DNA from: Pseudomonas sp. Irchel s3b2
Lineage (GTDB): Bacteria > Pseudomonadota > Gammaproteobacteria > Pseudomonadales > Pseudomonadaceae
Direction: 5' to 3'
Assembly (NCBI RefSeq): GCF_900187445.1
Contig: NZ_FYEB01000014.1
Location: 62,001-126,000, forward strand
Length of the DNA: 64,000 nt
This document shows positions 1 through 7,975 of this stretch, piece after piece. A program made the translations under genes and the position numbers. How positions within the stretch are numbered: the first letter of the stretch is position 1; the number at the start of each line of letters is the position of its first letter. The notes under the pieces were generated by a model. The model was not told where the DNA came from, did not search any database, and was given only the letters and a program-made list of their open reading frames with translations.

Positions 1-1625
1 TTTTCGGGGGGCACGCTCCTTGTGTCAGGGCTGAGGATCAATTGCGCGGCTTTCTCGGCGATCATCAGCGTCGGCGAACAGGTGTTGCCCGAGGTGATGC
101 GCGGCATGATCGAGGCGTCGGCGATGCGCAGGCCGGGGATGCCGTGGACGCGCAACTCGGCGTCGACCACCGCGCCCGCATCGTTGCCCATCCGGCAGGT
201 GCCCACCGGGTGGAAAATAGTCGTGCCAATCCGGGCGGCGGCTTCGTGCAACTGCACTTCGCTCTGCAAGCTGTCACCGGGCAGGTACTCGACCGGCTTG
301 AACGCTTGCAACGCGGGTGCGGAGACGATGCGCCGGGTCAGGCGGATGGCGTCGGCTGCCACTCGCAAGTCTTCGGGATGGCTCAGGTAGTTGGGCTGAA
401 TCAGCGGCGCTTCCCGCGGATCGGCGGAGCGAATGTCTATTCGGCCACGGCTTTGCGGGCGCAGATCGCAGACCGATGCAGTGAACGCGGGGAAGGCGTG
501 CAGCGGCTCGCCGAAACGCTCCAGCGACAACGGTTGCACATGGTATTCGAGGTTCGCCGAGGTCTGCTCCGGCCCTGAACGGGCGAAGGCACCGAGTTGG
601 CTCGGAGCCATGGACAACGGGCCGCTGCGGTCATACAGATAACGCAGGCCCATGCCCATCTTGCCCCACAGCGTGCTGGCAATCTGGTTCAGGGTGCGGG
701 CGTTTTCCAGTTTGTAGATCAGCCGCAGTTGCAGATGATCCTGCAGGTTGCCGCCCACGCCGGGCAGTTCATGAACAACGCCGATGCCCAGCTTTTGCAG
801 GAGCGGGCGAGGGCCGATACCGGAACGCTGAAGGATGCCCGGTGAACCGACGGAGCCGGCACACAAAATGATTTCCTTGCGCGCCTTGAAGGTTTTGGCC
901 TGGCCTTGCCAGCGCGCGTTGACCGCCGAGGCACGGCCGTTTTCCAGCAATACGCGGTCCACTTCGACATCGGTCAGCACCGTCAGATTGGCGCGCTGGC
1001 GGATCGGTTTGAGAAACGCCTTGGCCGCGTTCCAGCGGATCCCGGCTTTCTGATTGACCTGGAAATAGCCGCAGCCTTCATTGTCACCCTGATTGAAGTC
1101 ATCAATGCTGGCGATGCCGCTTTGCTCGGCCGCCGTTCGGAAGGCGTCGAGGATCGGCCACGACAGCCGCTGCCGCTCGATCCGCCATTCGCCGGCAGCG
1201 CCGTGAAATTCCGAGTCGCCGGCAAAATGGTTTTCGCTGTGTTTGAACAGTGGCAGCACGTCCTGCCAGCCCCAGCCGGCATTGCCCTCGGCCGCCCAGC
1301 CATCGTAATCGCCAGCCTGGCCGCGCATGTAGATCATGCCGTTGATCGAAGAACAGCCGCCGAGCACCTTGCCGCGTGGGTAGCTCAGGGCGCGGCCTTG
1401 CAGGCCCGGTTGCGTTTCGGTCTTGAAGCACCAGTCGGTGCGTGGGTTGCCGATGCAGAACAGGTAACCGACGGGGATGTGAATCCACGGGTAATTATCG
1501 CGGCCGCCGGCTTCGAGCAGCAACACGCGATGCTGCGGGTTGGCTGACAGTCGATTGGCCAGCAAACAACCGGCCGGCCCGGCGCCGACCACGATGTAGT
1601 CGTATTCATCAAGGGAAGTCTGCAT
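1..1625 (-). CDS. GMC-family FAD oxidoreductase (choline/alcohol dehydrogenase-like), 3' end cut by window
   Basis: This is a flavoprotein of the glucose-methanol-choline family that would oxidise an alcohol to an aldehyde. About 541 codons are visible from the ATG at 1625, close to the usual family length of 530-560, so only a short tail is missing. The N-terminus carries the FAD Rossmann motif (YIVVGAGPAGCLLANRLS), followed by the GMC signature region (YPRGKVLGGCSSINGM). Near the C-terminus are the conserved His of HPVGTCRMG and the NTCSPTLMIAEKA block that place the catalytic His/Asn pair. It is divergent from a LysR gene across a 133-bp gap, the usual arrangement for a regulator and its target. 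The substrate cannot be told from sequence; choline is not specifically indicated because no betB or betI is present. Confidence 0.9.
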   Translation of the reverse strand, partial: MQTSLDEYDYIVVGAGPAGCLLANRLSANPQHRVLLLEAGGRDNYPWIHIPVGYLFCIGNPRTDWCFKTETQPGLQGRALSYPRGKVLGGCSSINGMIYMRGQAGDYDGWAAEGNAGWGWQDVLPLFKHSENHFAGDSEFHGAAGEWRIERQRLSWPILDAFRTAAEQSGIASIDDFNQGDNEGCGYFQVNQKAGIRWNAAKAFLKPIRQRANLTVLTDVEVDRVLLENGRASAVNARWQGQAKTFKARKEIILCAGSVGSPGILQRSGIGPRPLLQKLGIGVVHELPGVGGNLQDHLQLRLIYKLENARTLNQIASTLWGKMGMGLRYLYDRSGPLSMAPSQLGAFARSGPEQTSANLEYHVQPLSLERFGEPLHAFPAFTASVCDLRPQSRGRIDIRSADPREAPLIQPNYLSHPEDLRVAADAIRLTRRIVSAPALQAFKPVEYLPGDSLQSEVQLHEAAARIGTTIFHPVGTCRMGNDAGAVVDAELRVHGIPGLRIADASIMPRITSGNTCSPTLMIAEKAAQLILSPDTRSVPPE

Positions 1626-1699
1626 CCCTGACCTCGTATTGTTGTTCTTGTTGTCGGTCATCCTAGTTGTTAGCTTTCGTTAAAAGAATGTTAGTTTTT

Positions 1700-1716
1700 A
1701 CGCAGCTGCTGTGCGT
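1700..1716. promoter_or_regulatory. inverted repeat between GMC oxidoreductase and LysR genes
   Basis: The 133-bp divergent gap holds ACGCA and TGCGT arms around a CAGCTG-like centre. A dyad in this position is a plausible LysR operator, but no binding evidence exists and the arms are short. Confidence 0.3.
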
Positions 1717-1758
1717 TTTTAAACAGCGTCGTTAACGGCATAACGTCAAGGATGGTTC

Positions 1759-2655
1759 ATGTTCGACTGGAATGACCTGCGGTTTTTTCTCGAATTGCAG
1801 CGCAGCGGCCGCTTGCTGACCGCCGCTCGCCGTTTGAACACCACCCACGCCACCGTGGCCCGGCACATCGAAGCCATCGAAAAAAGCCTCGGCACCGCGC
1901 TGTTCGTCCAGCATGCCCAAGGCTACGAATTGACCCCGGCTGGCGAAGCGCTGCTCAAACACGCCGAAGCCATGGAAAACGTCGCGCTGCTGGCTCAGGA
2001 AGAAATCACCCAGTCATCCGCGCCGCTGGGCAAGATCCGCGTCGGGGTGACAGAAGGGCTGGGCATCATGTTCCTCGCCAGCCGCATGAACGGGTTGTTC
2101 GAACGCTATCCGGGGCTGGAGGTGGAGCTGGTGGCGGTGCCGCGTTTCGTCAGCATCCTCAACCGTGAAGCCGAGATCAGCATTCATCTGGAACGCCCGG
2201 CCGCCGACATGCTAGTTACCCGCAAACTCACCGATTACCGACTGGCGCTCTACGCCAGTCAAGCCTATCTGGACCGCTCGCCACCGCTGCGCAGCCGCGA
2301 AGACCTTGGTCGCCATGCGTGGATCGGTTACGTCGACGACTTGCTGTTCAGCCAGGAACTGATGTTCCTCAACAGCTTCTGCCGCAACCCTCAGGTGGTC
2401 TTCCACAGCACCAGCGTCATCGCCCAGCAACAGGCCGCGCGCTCGGGCCTGGGGATCGCCGTGCTGCCGTGCTACATGGCCAGCGCCGATCCCCAACTGG
2501 TGCCGTTGCTGCCGGATGAAAGCATCCAGCGCAGTTATTGGATCAGTACGCGGCGCGAGCTGCATAAATCCGTGAGGTTGCGGGTGTTGTGGGATTACGT
2601 GGTGGAGTTGTGTGAGCGCGAGCAGGATCTGCTGCGAGGCTCCATTCCCCTGTAG
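1759..2655 (+). CDS. LysR-family transcriptional regulator
   Basis: The 298-residue protein has the LysR layout: an N-terminal winged helix-turn-helix (residues about 1-60, DLRFFLELQRSGRLLTAARR then the recognition helix ATVARHIEAIE) and a periplasmic-binding-protein-like effector domain from about residue 90. The HTH and the GKIRVGVTEGLG linker resemble the subgroup often annotated as controlling oxidoreductases. It is divergent from the GMC oxidoreductase gene, which is therefore its most likely target. The ATG at 1759 opens directly on the conserved HTH, which fixes the start. The effector is unknown. Confidence 0.9.
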   Translation: MFDWNDLRFFLELQRSGRLLTAARRLNTTHATVARHIEAIEKSLGTALFVQHAQGYELTPAGEALLKHAEAMENVALLAQEEITQSSAPLGKIRVGVTEGLGIMFLASRMNGLFERYPGLEVELVAVPRFVSILNREAEISIHLERPAADMLVTRKLTDYRLALYASQAYLDRSPPLRSREDLGRHAWIGYVDDLLFSQELMFLNSFCRNPQVVFHSTSVIAQQQAARSGLGIAVLPCYMASADPQLVPLLPDESIQRSYWISTRRELHKSVRLRVLWDYVVELCEREQDLLRGSIPL

Positions 2656-2756
2656 GAGCGAGGGGTTATTGCCGGGAAAGCGTTTGGCGTCCAATCTATG
2701 GCATGACGACAAGGAGCGTTATCCGACACTCCGTCGCGATAAAGGGAGCTTGCAAC

Positions 2757-2972
2757 ATGACCGACGATACAAAAACAAAAGGCCCGGCGTCGTATTTCCC
2801 ATCGATCGAGAAAAAATATGGCCAGCCAATCAACCACTGGCTGGATCTGCTGGAAACAGTAAGCGGCAAGAAGCATATGGAAATGGTGGCTTGGCTGAAG
2901 GCTGAACACGGTATGGGGCACGGGCATGCCAATGCTTTGGTTGCCTACTATTTGGCGAGTTCACCAACCTAA
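2757..2972 (+). CDS. small DUF4287-type protein
   Basis: The predicted protein has 71 residues. A longer reading from 2703 is possible, but the ATG at 2757 has a GGGAG ribosome-binding site about ten bases upstream and starts at the usual place for the family (MTDDTKTKGPASYFPSIEKKYG). The body (INHWLDLLE..., KHMEMVAWLKAEHGMGHGHANALVAYYLA) matches the DUF4287 pattern found in many proteobacteria and actinobacteria. The function is not known. It stands alone, 101 bp after the LysR gene. Confidence 0.8.
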   Translation: MTDDTKTKGPASYFPSIEKKYGQPINHWLDLLETVSGKKHMEMVAWLKAEHGMGHGHANALVAYYLASSPT

Positions 2973-3140
2973 CCTATAGCCCATTTAAACAAGAAAAACC
3001 GCGATCGTTTAAATGAAGCTTGCCGTTACCATCCAGAGGCTACAACGCCTTGCGCCACCCCCTACACGTAAGACAGAATCCGCCGGCTTGTGCGTCTAGG
3101 AGCCGCTCGGTAACTTGATTCCTGTCACTGCTCATCAGTG

Positions 3141-3344
3141 ATCGGGTTTAGTAGCCCGTGGCTAAATCTAAGACGTACGACGCTTCTATCAGTCGGGCTT
3201 TGCGCCTGCATTTTGATGGTAGCTGTACGTAGGGCGTCCTTGGGCGCGCCGGCTTCTTAGATTCCCCGGTCTACTAACCTGCGTACAGCTGCCACCCCTT
3301 CTTTAGTAGAGAAGTGATGGGAGCCCACATCAGGAATCTAAGAC
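3141..3344 (+). promoter_or_regulatory. structured leader with mutually exclusive pairings upstream of the DUF6124 gene
   Basis: The 372-bp gap 2973-3344 holds no convincing gene, but its second half is full of complementarity. A 16-bp stem forms between 3218-3233 and 3278-3293 (two G-U pairs). In its loop, 3255-3265 (TCTTAGATTCC) is complementary over 11 bases to 3333-3343, which includes the AGGA ribosome-binding site and runs to two bases before the ATG. The same loop segment also pairs over 9 bases with 3165-3173. In parallel, 3270-3277 (TCTACTAA) pairs with either 3148-3154 or 3303-3310. The upstream and downstream copies therefore compete for one central strand, as in an attenuator or riboswitch-like leader. 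Loop pairing outside the main stem implies a pseudoknot. This is inferred by eye, not computed. Confidence 0.55.
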
Positions 3345-3701
3345 ATGTTCAAAGTTACGCCAAATCCGCCGGACACCGATCCGATATCCCCGTACGAACC
3401 CGATTCGAAAAAACTCAACGAGGCCGCCAAACGCGCCCTCGACTTCCACTTCCCGTCGAATGCCGACATCAAAGCCACCGCGCGTAAACCCAGCAAGCTG
3501 TTTGCCGTAGACCCAGAGGCGACTACCGAAACCCTGGCGGTTTTTTTGGTCGAGACGCTGGCCTCGGTCGATGTGATGGTCCATCAGTTGGTGGATCATC
3601 TAGAGGGTGAATCGCGTCACGCCCTACTGGGTATTTCAAATAGCATCATGGTGGCGGAGATCACTGCGAACCGGGTGCTGGATCACATTAATACGCCTTA
3701 G
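3345..3701 (+). CDS. DUF6124-family protein
   Basis: The product has 118 residues and starts MFKVTPNPPDTDPISPYEPDS, the signature opening of a Pseudomonas-restricted family (DUF6124). The N-terminal 30 residues are rich in Pro and Asp and probably disordered. The rest (ALDFHF..., VDPEATTETLAVFLVETLASVDVMVHQLVDHL) looks helical. It has no signal peptide or membrane segment and its function is unknown. The ribosome-binding site AGGA (3332-3335) lies inside the pairing segment of the leader upstream, so its translation is probably controlled by RNA structure. Confidence 0.8.
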   Translation: MFKVTPNPPDTDPISPYEPDSKKLNEAAKRALDFHFPSNADIKATARKPSKLFAVDPEATTETLAVFLVETLASVDVMVHQLVDHLEGESRHALLGISNSIMVAEITANRVLDHINTP

Positions 3702-3719
3702 ATGTGTGAGCTCCATTCT

Positions 3720-3753
3720 CTTGTAGGAGCGAGCGGTGCGGCGATCCTACAAG
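3720..3753. repeat. REP-like palindrome (variant with GAGCGGTGCGGCGATC core)
   Basis: CTTGTAGGA and TCCTACAAG form 9-bp arms around a GC-rich loop, between the convergent DUF6124 and histidine kinase genes. The core is the same variant found in half of the element at 55958-56002. There is no T-run, so it is not a classical terminator. Confidence 0.7.
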
Positions 3754-3774
3754 GGAGTGTGTTTTGGCGCACAT

Positions 3775-5193
3775 TCAGCCATTGGGCGGCAGCTCGCGGG
3801 TGGTCCGCTGCACAGAGCTGTGGTTCTGGCCATCGGGAATCGACAGGGTTGCCCGCAGCCCGCCTTCGGGTGGGTTGACCAGCGTAATCCGCCCACCCAG
3901 CCGCGTCGCAATGGTGCTGACGATGGTCAACCCCAACCCCGCGCCTCCGGTGTTTCCGCGGCTGTAAAAACGTTCGAACAACCGCGCGCGATCTGCTTCG
4001 TCGATGCCCGGTCCCTGGTCCTGGACGCTCAAGTTGTAGAACCCTTCCTCCTGGCTCAATTGCACGGTGATGACGCCATGTTCCGGTGAAAAATTCGCGG
4101 CGTTGGTGACCAGATTGTTCAGGGCGATGTCGATGTCGGCGGCGTCGGCGAGGACTTCAAAAGGCTGGTCATCGACGTCGAAGGCCAGTTCCAGGTTCCT
4201 GCTCAATAACCAGGGCGTGAGTTGGGCCAGACTGGCGCGCACGGTTTCGCTCAGATCAATACTGTGCAGCACCGGCGCCACAGTCTTGGGTTCGAGACGG
4301 GCCATGGTCAGCAACTGATTGACCAGGCGGCTGGTGCGGTCGACCCCGGCAATCAGAAACGCCAGGGACTCACGACGTTCCTGTTCCGTGCCGGCTTCCT
4401 GCAGGTTTTGCGCATGCACCCGCAGCACTGCCAGCGGCGTGCGCAGTTCGTGGGCGGCGTCGGCGATGAAGCGCCGCTCGCGGCCAAGCACTTCTTGAAT
4501 TTGCGCGAGCATGCGGTTGAGCGCTGCTTGCATCGGTTCCAGTTCGCTGGGCAACGGAGTCAGTTGCAACGGCTCCAAAGAACCGCTGTGCCGTGCCCGC
4601 AACGTTTCCGCCATGTTGGCCAGGGGTTTGAGCCCCCAACCAATGGCCAGCCAGACCATGGCCGCCAATATCAGGCTGCCCAGCACATTGGGCCACAGGG
4701 TATGACGCACGATCCGGTCTACTAGGTCCGCACGCACGTCATCCCGTTCACCGACCCAGATGCGCAGGTCATTCTGTTTGTCTTCGAGCATGAACACCCG
4801 CCAATGGCGGTTGTGCAGATCCACTACGTCGCTGAAACCGGGTTTCGTCGGCGGGGCCGTGAAGGAGGGCGCACTGGCGGTGTGCACCAGTACTTCGCCC
4901 TTGCGATTCCATACCTGAAAGGCAATTTTGCTTTCATAGGGATGACCATCGACTCTCGGCACCGCTTCACTCAAGGCCTTGTTGAACGCTTGATACAGTT
5001 CGGCGTGTTCATTGCTGGCCAGCGGCATGCGCATCACACCCTGCAGCAGCCGGGCGTTCTGGGCCAGTTGAGCGTCGTAGACTTCGGCAATTTCGTGATT
5101 GCTGTCGTGCAGGTTGAGCACGCTGATGATCGCCAGGCCAGTCAGCAACAGGCCAATGATCAGCGTCAGGGTGCGACGCCGGATCGAAGTCAT
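3775..5193 (-). CDS. QseC/PmrB-like sensor histidine kinase
   Basis: The 472-residue protein is an inner-membrane histidine kinase. Two membrane segments (about 8-28 and 168-188) bracket a periplasmic sensor loop of some 140 residues. A HAMP-like linker follows, then the H-box with phospho-accepting His248 (RRFIADAAHELRTPL), N-box (NNLVTNAANFSP) and G-boxes (DQGPGI, GGAGLGLTI). The arrangement resembles QseC/PmrB kinases. It overlaps the response regulator by 4 bp and is the last gene of the seven-gene operon that begins with the thermostable-hemolysin-like gene. Its ligand is unknown; a product of the same operon is an attractive guess. Confidence 0.93.
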   Translation of the reverse strand: MTSIRRRTLTLIIGLLLTGLAIISVLNLHDSNHEIAEVYDAQLAQNARLLQGVMRMPLASNEHAELYQAFNKALSEAVPRVDGHPYESKIAFQVWNRKGEVLVHTASAPSFTAPPTKPGFSDVVDLHNRHWRVFMLEDKQNDLRIWVGERDDVRADLVDRIVRHTLWPNVLGSLILAAMVWLAIGWGLKPLANMAETLRARHSGSLEPLQLTPLPSELEPMQAALNRMLAQIQEVLGRERRFIADAAHELRTPLAVLRVHAQNLQEAGTEQERRESLAFLIAGVDRTSRLVNQLLTMARLEPKTVAPVLHSIDLSETVRASLAQLTPWLLSRNLELAFDVDDQPFEVLADAADIDIALNNLVTNAANFSPEHGVITVQLSQEEGFYNLSVQDQGPGIDEADRARLFERFYSRGNTGGAGLGLTIVSTIATRLGGRITLVNPPEGGLRATLSIPDGQNHSSVQRTTRELPPNG

Positions 5194-5852
5194 CGACGCT
5201 CCTCCACCAGGTACCCGACACCGCGAATGGTGCGGATCAGGTCGGTGGAGAACTTCTTGCGCAGGTGATGGATATGCACTTCCAGGGTGTTGCTTTCGGC
5301 TTCTTCGTTCCAGCCGTAAAGCAATTGCATCAGGTGATCGCGAGTCATGACCCGGCCCGGCGGCGAGAGCAGTTCGTGGAGCAGTTGATATTCCTTGGGC
5401 GTCAGCGCCACCGGCTCGCCTTGATAGCTGACTTGCTGGGTGCCGGGGTTCAGGCTGATGCCGGCGTGTTCGATCAACACTTGGGCGCGACCGGCGCTGC
5501 GTCGCAACAAGGCCCGCAGGCGAGCCTTGAGTTCGTCCAGGTCGAAGGGTTTGATCAGGTAATCGTCGGCCCCGGCATCCAGCCCGGCGATGCGGTCTTC
5601 GGTGGCATCGCGGGCGGTGAGGATCAGTACCGGCAAGTTGGAGCCGCTTTCACGCAGGCGGCGCAACACTTGCAGACCGTCCATGCGCGGCAGGCCGAGG
5701 TCGAGCACGGCCAGGTCAAACGTCTCGCTGAGCAGCGAATGCAAGGCACTGTTGCCGTCCTGCAGCCAGTCGACGGTGTAACCCTCACGGCCCAGAGCCT
5801 GATGAATGCCCTCGCCAAGGGCCACGTCATCCTCGATCAGTAATAAGCGCAC
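5190..5852 (-). CDS. OmpR-family response regulator (QseB/PmrA-like)
   Basis: The 220-residue protein has an N-terminal receiver (acidic pair ED at 7-9, phospho-accepting Asp51 in VLDLGLPRMDG, KPF switch lysine) and a C-terminal winged-helix DNA-binding domain (TPKEYQLLHELL..., EVHIHHLRKKF, IRTIRGVGYL). Sequence style is close to QseB/PmrA. It is translationally coupled to the kinase downstream (ATGA-type overlap) and 11 bp after the TPR gene. It probably controls its own operon, possibly through the palindrome and CTTAA boxes at 10171-10211; that link is inference. Confidence 0.93.
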   Translation of the reverse strand: MRLLLIEDDVALGEGIHQALGREGYTVDWLQDGNSALHSLLSETFDLAVLDLGLPRMDGLQVLRRLRESGSNLPVLILTARDATEDRIAGLDAGADDYLIKPFDLDELKARLRALLRRSAGRAQVLIEHAGISLNPGTQQVSYQGEPVALTPKEYQLLHELLSPPGRVMTRDHLMQLLYGWNEEAESNTLEVHIHHLRKKFSTDLIRTIRGVGYLVEERR

Positions 5853-5863
5853 GCGGACTCCTG

Positions 5864-6508
5864 TCAGTTGAGTTTCTTGTTCACGTCCACCAGTAACGCC
5901 TGGATCTCTTTGCGGCGCCCGGCGTCGGCGCTTTCCCGGCCAGGACGCGGTGCCGCTTGCAAGGCTTTTTGCAGTGCTTCCCTGGCTTCACCATAGCGCT
6001 TTTGACGGTAAAGGTGATCGCCCCAGAAGTACAGACTGTCGATGCCAGCGGGGTTCAGCTGCAAGGCCTGCTTTAACAATTGTTCAGCCTTGTCGGCATC
6101 GCCGAAACCGAGGGGCCAGCCGGGCACGCGATCATACAGCGCCGCGAGGCTGGTGTAGGCCGAGCCTTGCAGGGCCTTGGGATCAATGGTGAGGGCTTTT
6201 TCCAGGTCGACTTTGGCGGCCTTGACCTTGCTCAGGGCACCGAGGCCACCCTGGGCTCCGGCCCAACTGCTGGTGACAATGCCGGACCAGATCCATGCTT
6301 CGGCCAGGGATTGGCGTTCCTGGGTAAACGCCGAGGCCTGGGTCGCGAGTTTTTCGAAGGCCGCGGTGCGTTGTTCGGCGGGCAATTCGTATTGAATGTG
6401 CGCCCAGCTTTGCTGAATGCCATTGAGGCGCTGCTGATCGGCGGCGTCGAGCGCCCAGACGCTTTGGCTCAACACCCCTAACAACAGGCAAGTGACGATT
6501 TTTTTCAT
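5864..6508 (-). CDS. exported TPR-repeat protein of the biosynthetic operon
   Basis: The 214-residue product begins with a signal peptide (MKKIVTCLLLGVLSQSVWA, cleavage near 19/20), so it should be periplasmic. The mature part holds tetratricopeptide-like helical repeats (around 85-170, for example ALTIDPKALQGSAYTSLAALYDRVPG and AEQLLKQALQLNPAGIDSLYFWGDHLYRQ). Proteins of this kind act as scaffolds or partners for other envelope proteins. The start overlaps the SDR stop by 4 bp. Its place between the enzymes and the kinase suggests it could present or bind a ligand for the sensor, which is a guess from position alone. Confidence 0.85.
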   Translation of the reverse strand: MKKIVTCLLLGVLSQSVWALDAADQQRLNGIQQSWAHIQYELPAEQRTAAFEKLATQASAFTQERQSLAEAWIWSGIVTSSWAGAQGGLGALSKVKAAKVDLEKALTIDPKALQGSAYTSLAALYDRVPGWPLGFGDADKAEQLLKQALQLNPAGIDSLYFWGDHLYRQKRYGEAREALQKALQAAPRPGRESADAGRRKEIQALLVDVNKKLN

Positions 6509-7314
6509 GGTTTGAGACTCTCGTTATCAGGCTTCTGACTGAGGCGACGGATCAGCGGCAACTGCTTGCGCAAGCCACGGTCCACCAGATGCGGCAACAG
6601 ACTGTTCAGGCGGACGAAAAAGCGTTCCGGCCAGCCCAGGTACAAATCACGCCGGTCACCGGCAATCGCGTGGATGACCGCCGAGGCGACGGTTTGCGGA
6701 TCGTCGACATTGGCTTTGAGCGCATCGTTCAGCGCCTGGGCCGCCGGGCTGTTCATGCTGGTGTGGGTCGCCCGGGGGGCAACGTAAAGCACGTTGATCC
6801 GGGTGTCGGCCAGCTCCCGGCGCAGGGCTTCGGAGAAACCGCGCAGGGCAAACTTGGTGGCGCAATAGCTGGCGTAACCGGGGTAGCCGATGGAGCCGTA
6901 GGTCGAGCCGACGTTCACCACCATGGCGCTCTCAGCCTGCTTGAGCAGCGGCAGCAAAAGCTTGGTCAGGCAGATCGGCGCGCTGATGTTCACCGCCAGC
7001 ATCGCATTGATCTCGCTGTCATCGAGCTGTTCGAGCATGGCGAAGTGATTGACCCCGGCAGCGTTGACCAGCAGGTTGATGCCGCCGATGGCTTTGGCCG
7101 CGGCCAGCACTTTGTGTCGGTCGCCGGGGACGGTCAGGTCAGAGCCGACCCAACACAGGTGCAGCGGGTAGCGTTCGAGCAAGGGTTCCAGCGCCTCCCG
7201 GTGCCGGGACACGGCCAACACCCGCGCGCCACTGGCACACAGGGCGCTGGCGATGGCCAGGCCGATACCGCCGCTGGCTCCGGTCAAAACCACACGGGCT
7301 TCATGCAGCTGCAT
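6505..7314 (-). CDS. short-chain dehydrogenase/reductase
   Basis: The 269-residue protein is a classical SDR: TGASGGIG cofactor motif at 11-18, NAAG at 84-87, and the catalytic Ser137, Tyr150 and Lys154 (YASYCATK). It should be a cytoplasmic NAD(P)H-dependent ketone or aldehyde reductase, or the reverse. A longer frame to 7386 exists, but the ATG at 7314 starts right at the first beta strand and overlaps the upstream gene by 14 bp, as expected for a coupled operon gene. The C-terminal extension (about 225-269, ERFFVRLNSLLPHLVDRGL) is amphipathic and could associate with membrane or partners. The substrate is unknown. Confidence 0.92.
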   Translation of the reverse strand: MQLHEARVVLTGASGGIGLAIASALCASGARVLAVSRHREALEPLLERYPLHLCWVGSDLTVPGDRHKVLAAAKAIGGINLLVNAAGVNHFAMLEQLDDSEINAMLAVNISAPICLTKLLLPLLKQAESAMVVNVGSTYGSIGYPGYASYCATKFALRGFSEALRRELADTRINVLYVAPRATHTSMNSPAAQALNDALKANVDDPQTVASAVIHAIAGDRRDLYLGWPERFFVRLNSLLPHLVDRGLRKQLPLIRRLSQKPDNESLKP

Positions 7315-7975
7315 GCAGGTTCTCCCCATCGCGGGGCAGGCCGCGGAACATGTCTGTATAGAGCTTGTACACGACCTTCGAGGCATGAATCACTGCGGCT
7401 TGATCGGCCGGGTCTTCGAGTGTGTTCATCAGCCGGCGGTAGGTCTGCATGTGTTCGATATCCAGCGAACCATGGGAACTCAGGTAGCTGAAGGCGGTTT
7501 CCGGCAGCGCCAAACGCTCGCGGATGCTGCCGGCCGCGTGGGTGGCCAGGGCAATGCTGGTGCCTTCCAGCACATTGACCATGCCGAACAGGCCTACCGG
7601 GTTGTCCCGTGCAATCAGGTCGTAGAGGAAGCTGACCATCAACTCGATCGGCAGCGAGGGACGACCGTCACGCACCGCCTCTTTGTCGCCGCCACAGGCC
7701 GCGATGTCGTCGAGTACCCATTGTTCGTGGCCGTATTCCTCCTCGATGTATTCGCACACCGCTTTACGCAACCATTCCAGCCGCTGCGGCAGACGTGCGC
7801 CGCACGCCATCATCAACGGCACGGTATGGCGCACGTGGTAGTAGGCCTGGGCGAGAAAAGCGCGGTAGCTGTCCAGGCTGACCTTGCCCTCAAGGGCATC
7901 GCGGATGATCGGCAGGTTGAACAACTCGTGGCGTTCTTGCAGGGTGGCTTCTTGTAGGGTGTCGAAAAAACTCAT
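7301..7975 (-). CDS. haem-oxygenase-like diiron oxidase (HDO / TenA-PqqC fold)
   Basis: The 224-residue all-helical protein belongs to the TenA/PqqC/haem-oxygenase-like superfamily. Candidate iron ligands are visible: Glu80 and His83 (EEEYGHEQW), Glu137 (VLEGTS), then His168, Asp172 and His175 in the H-x3-D-x2-H pattern (SHGSLDIEHMQTY) typical of the non-haem diiron branch (UndA, CADD, SznF type). Such enzymes use O2 for oxidative decarboxylation, N-oxygenation or C-C cleavage. It overlaps the AMP-ligase gene by 4 bp and the SDR gene by 14 bp. The His/Glu/Asp set argues against a thiaminase (no TenA active-site Cys pattern seen). The actual substrate is unknown. Confidence 0.82.
   Translation of the reverse strand: MSFFDTLQEATLQERHELFNLPIIRDALEGKVSLDSYRAFLAQAYYHVRHTVPLMMACGARLPQRLEWLRKAVCEYIEEEYGHEQWVLDDIAACGGDKEAVRDGRPSLPIELMVSFLYDLIARDNPVGLFGMVNVLEGTSIALATHAAGSIRERLALPETAFSYLSSHGSLDIEHMQTYRRLMNTLEDPADQAAVIHASKVVYKLYTDMFRGLPRDGENLHAAA

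Noticed and set aside
7301..7975. Annotation as thiaminase TenA or as a second PqqC
   Set aside because: The H-x3-D-x2-H and Glu/His set fits diiron HDO proteins, and there is no thiamine or PQQ gene context.
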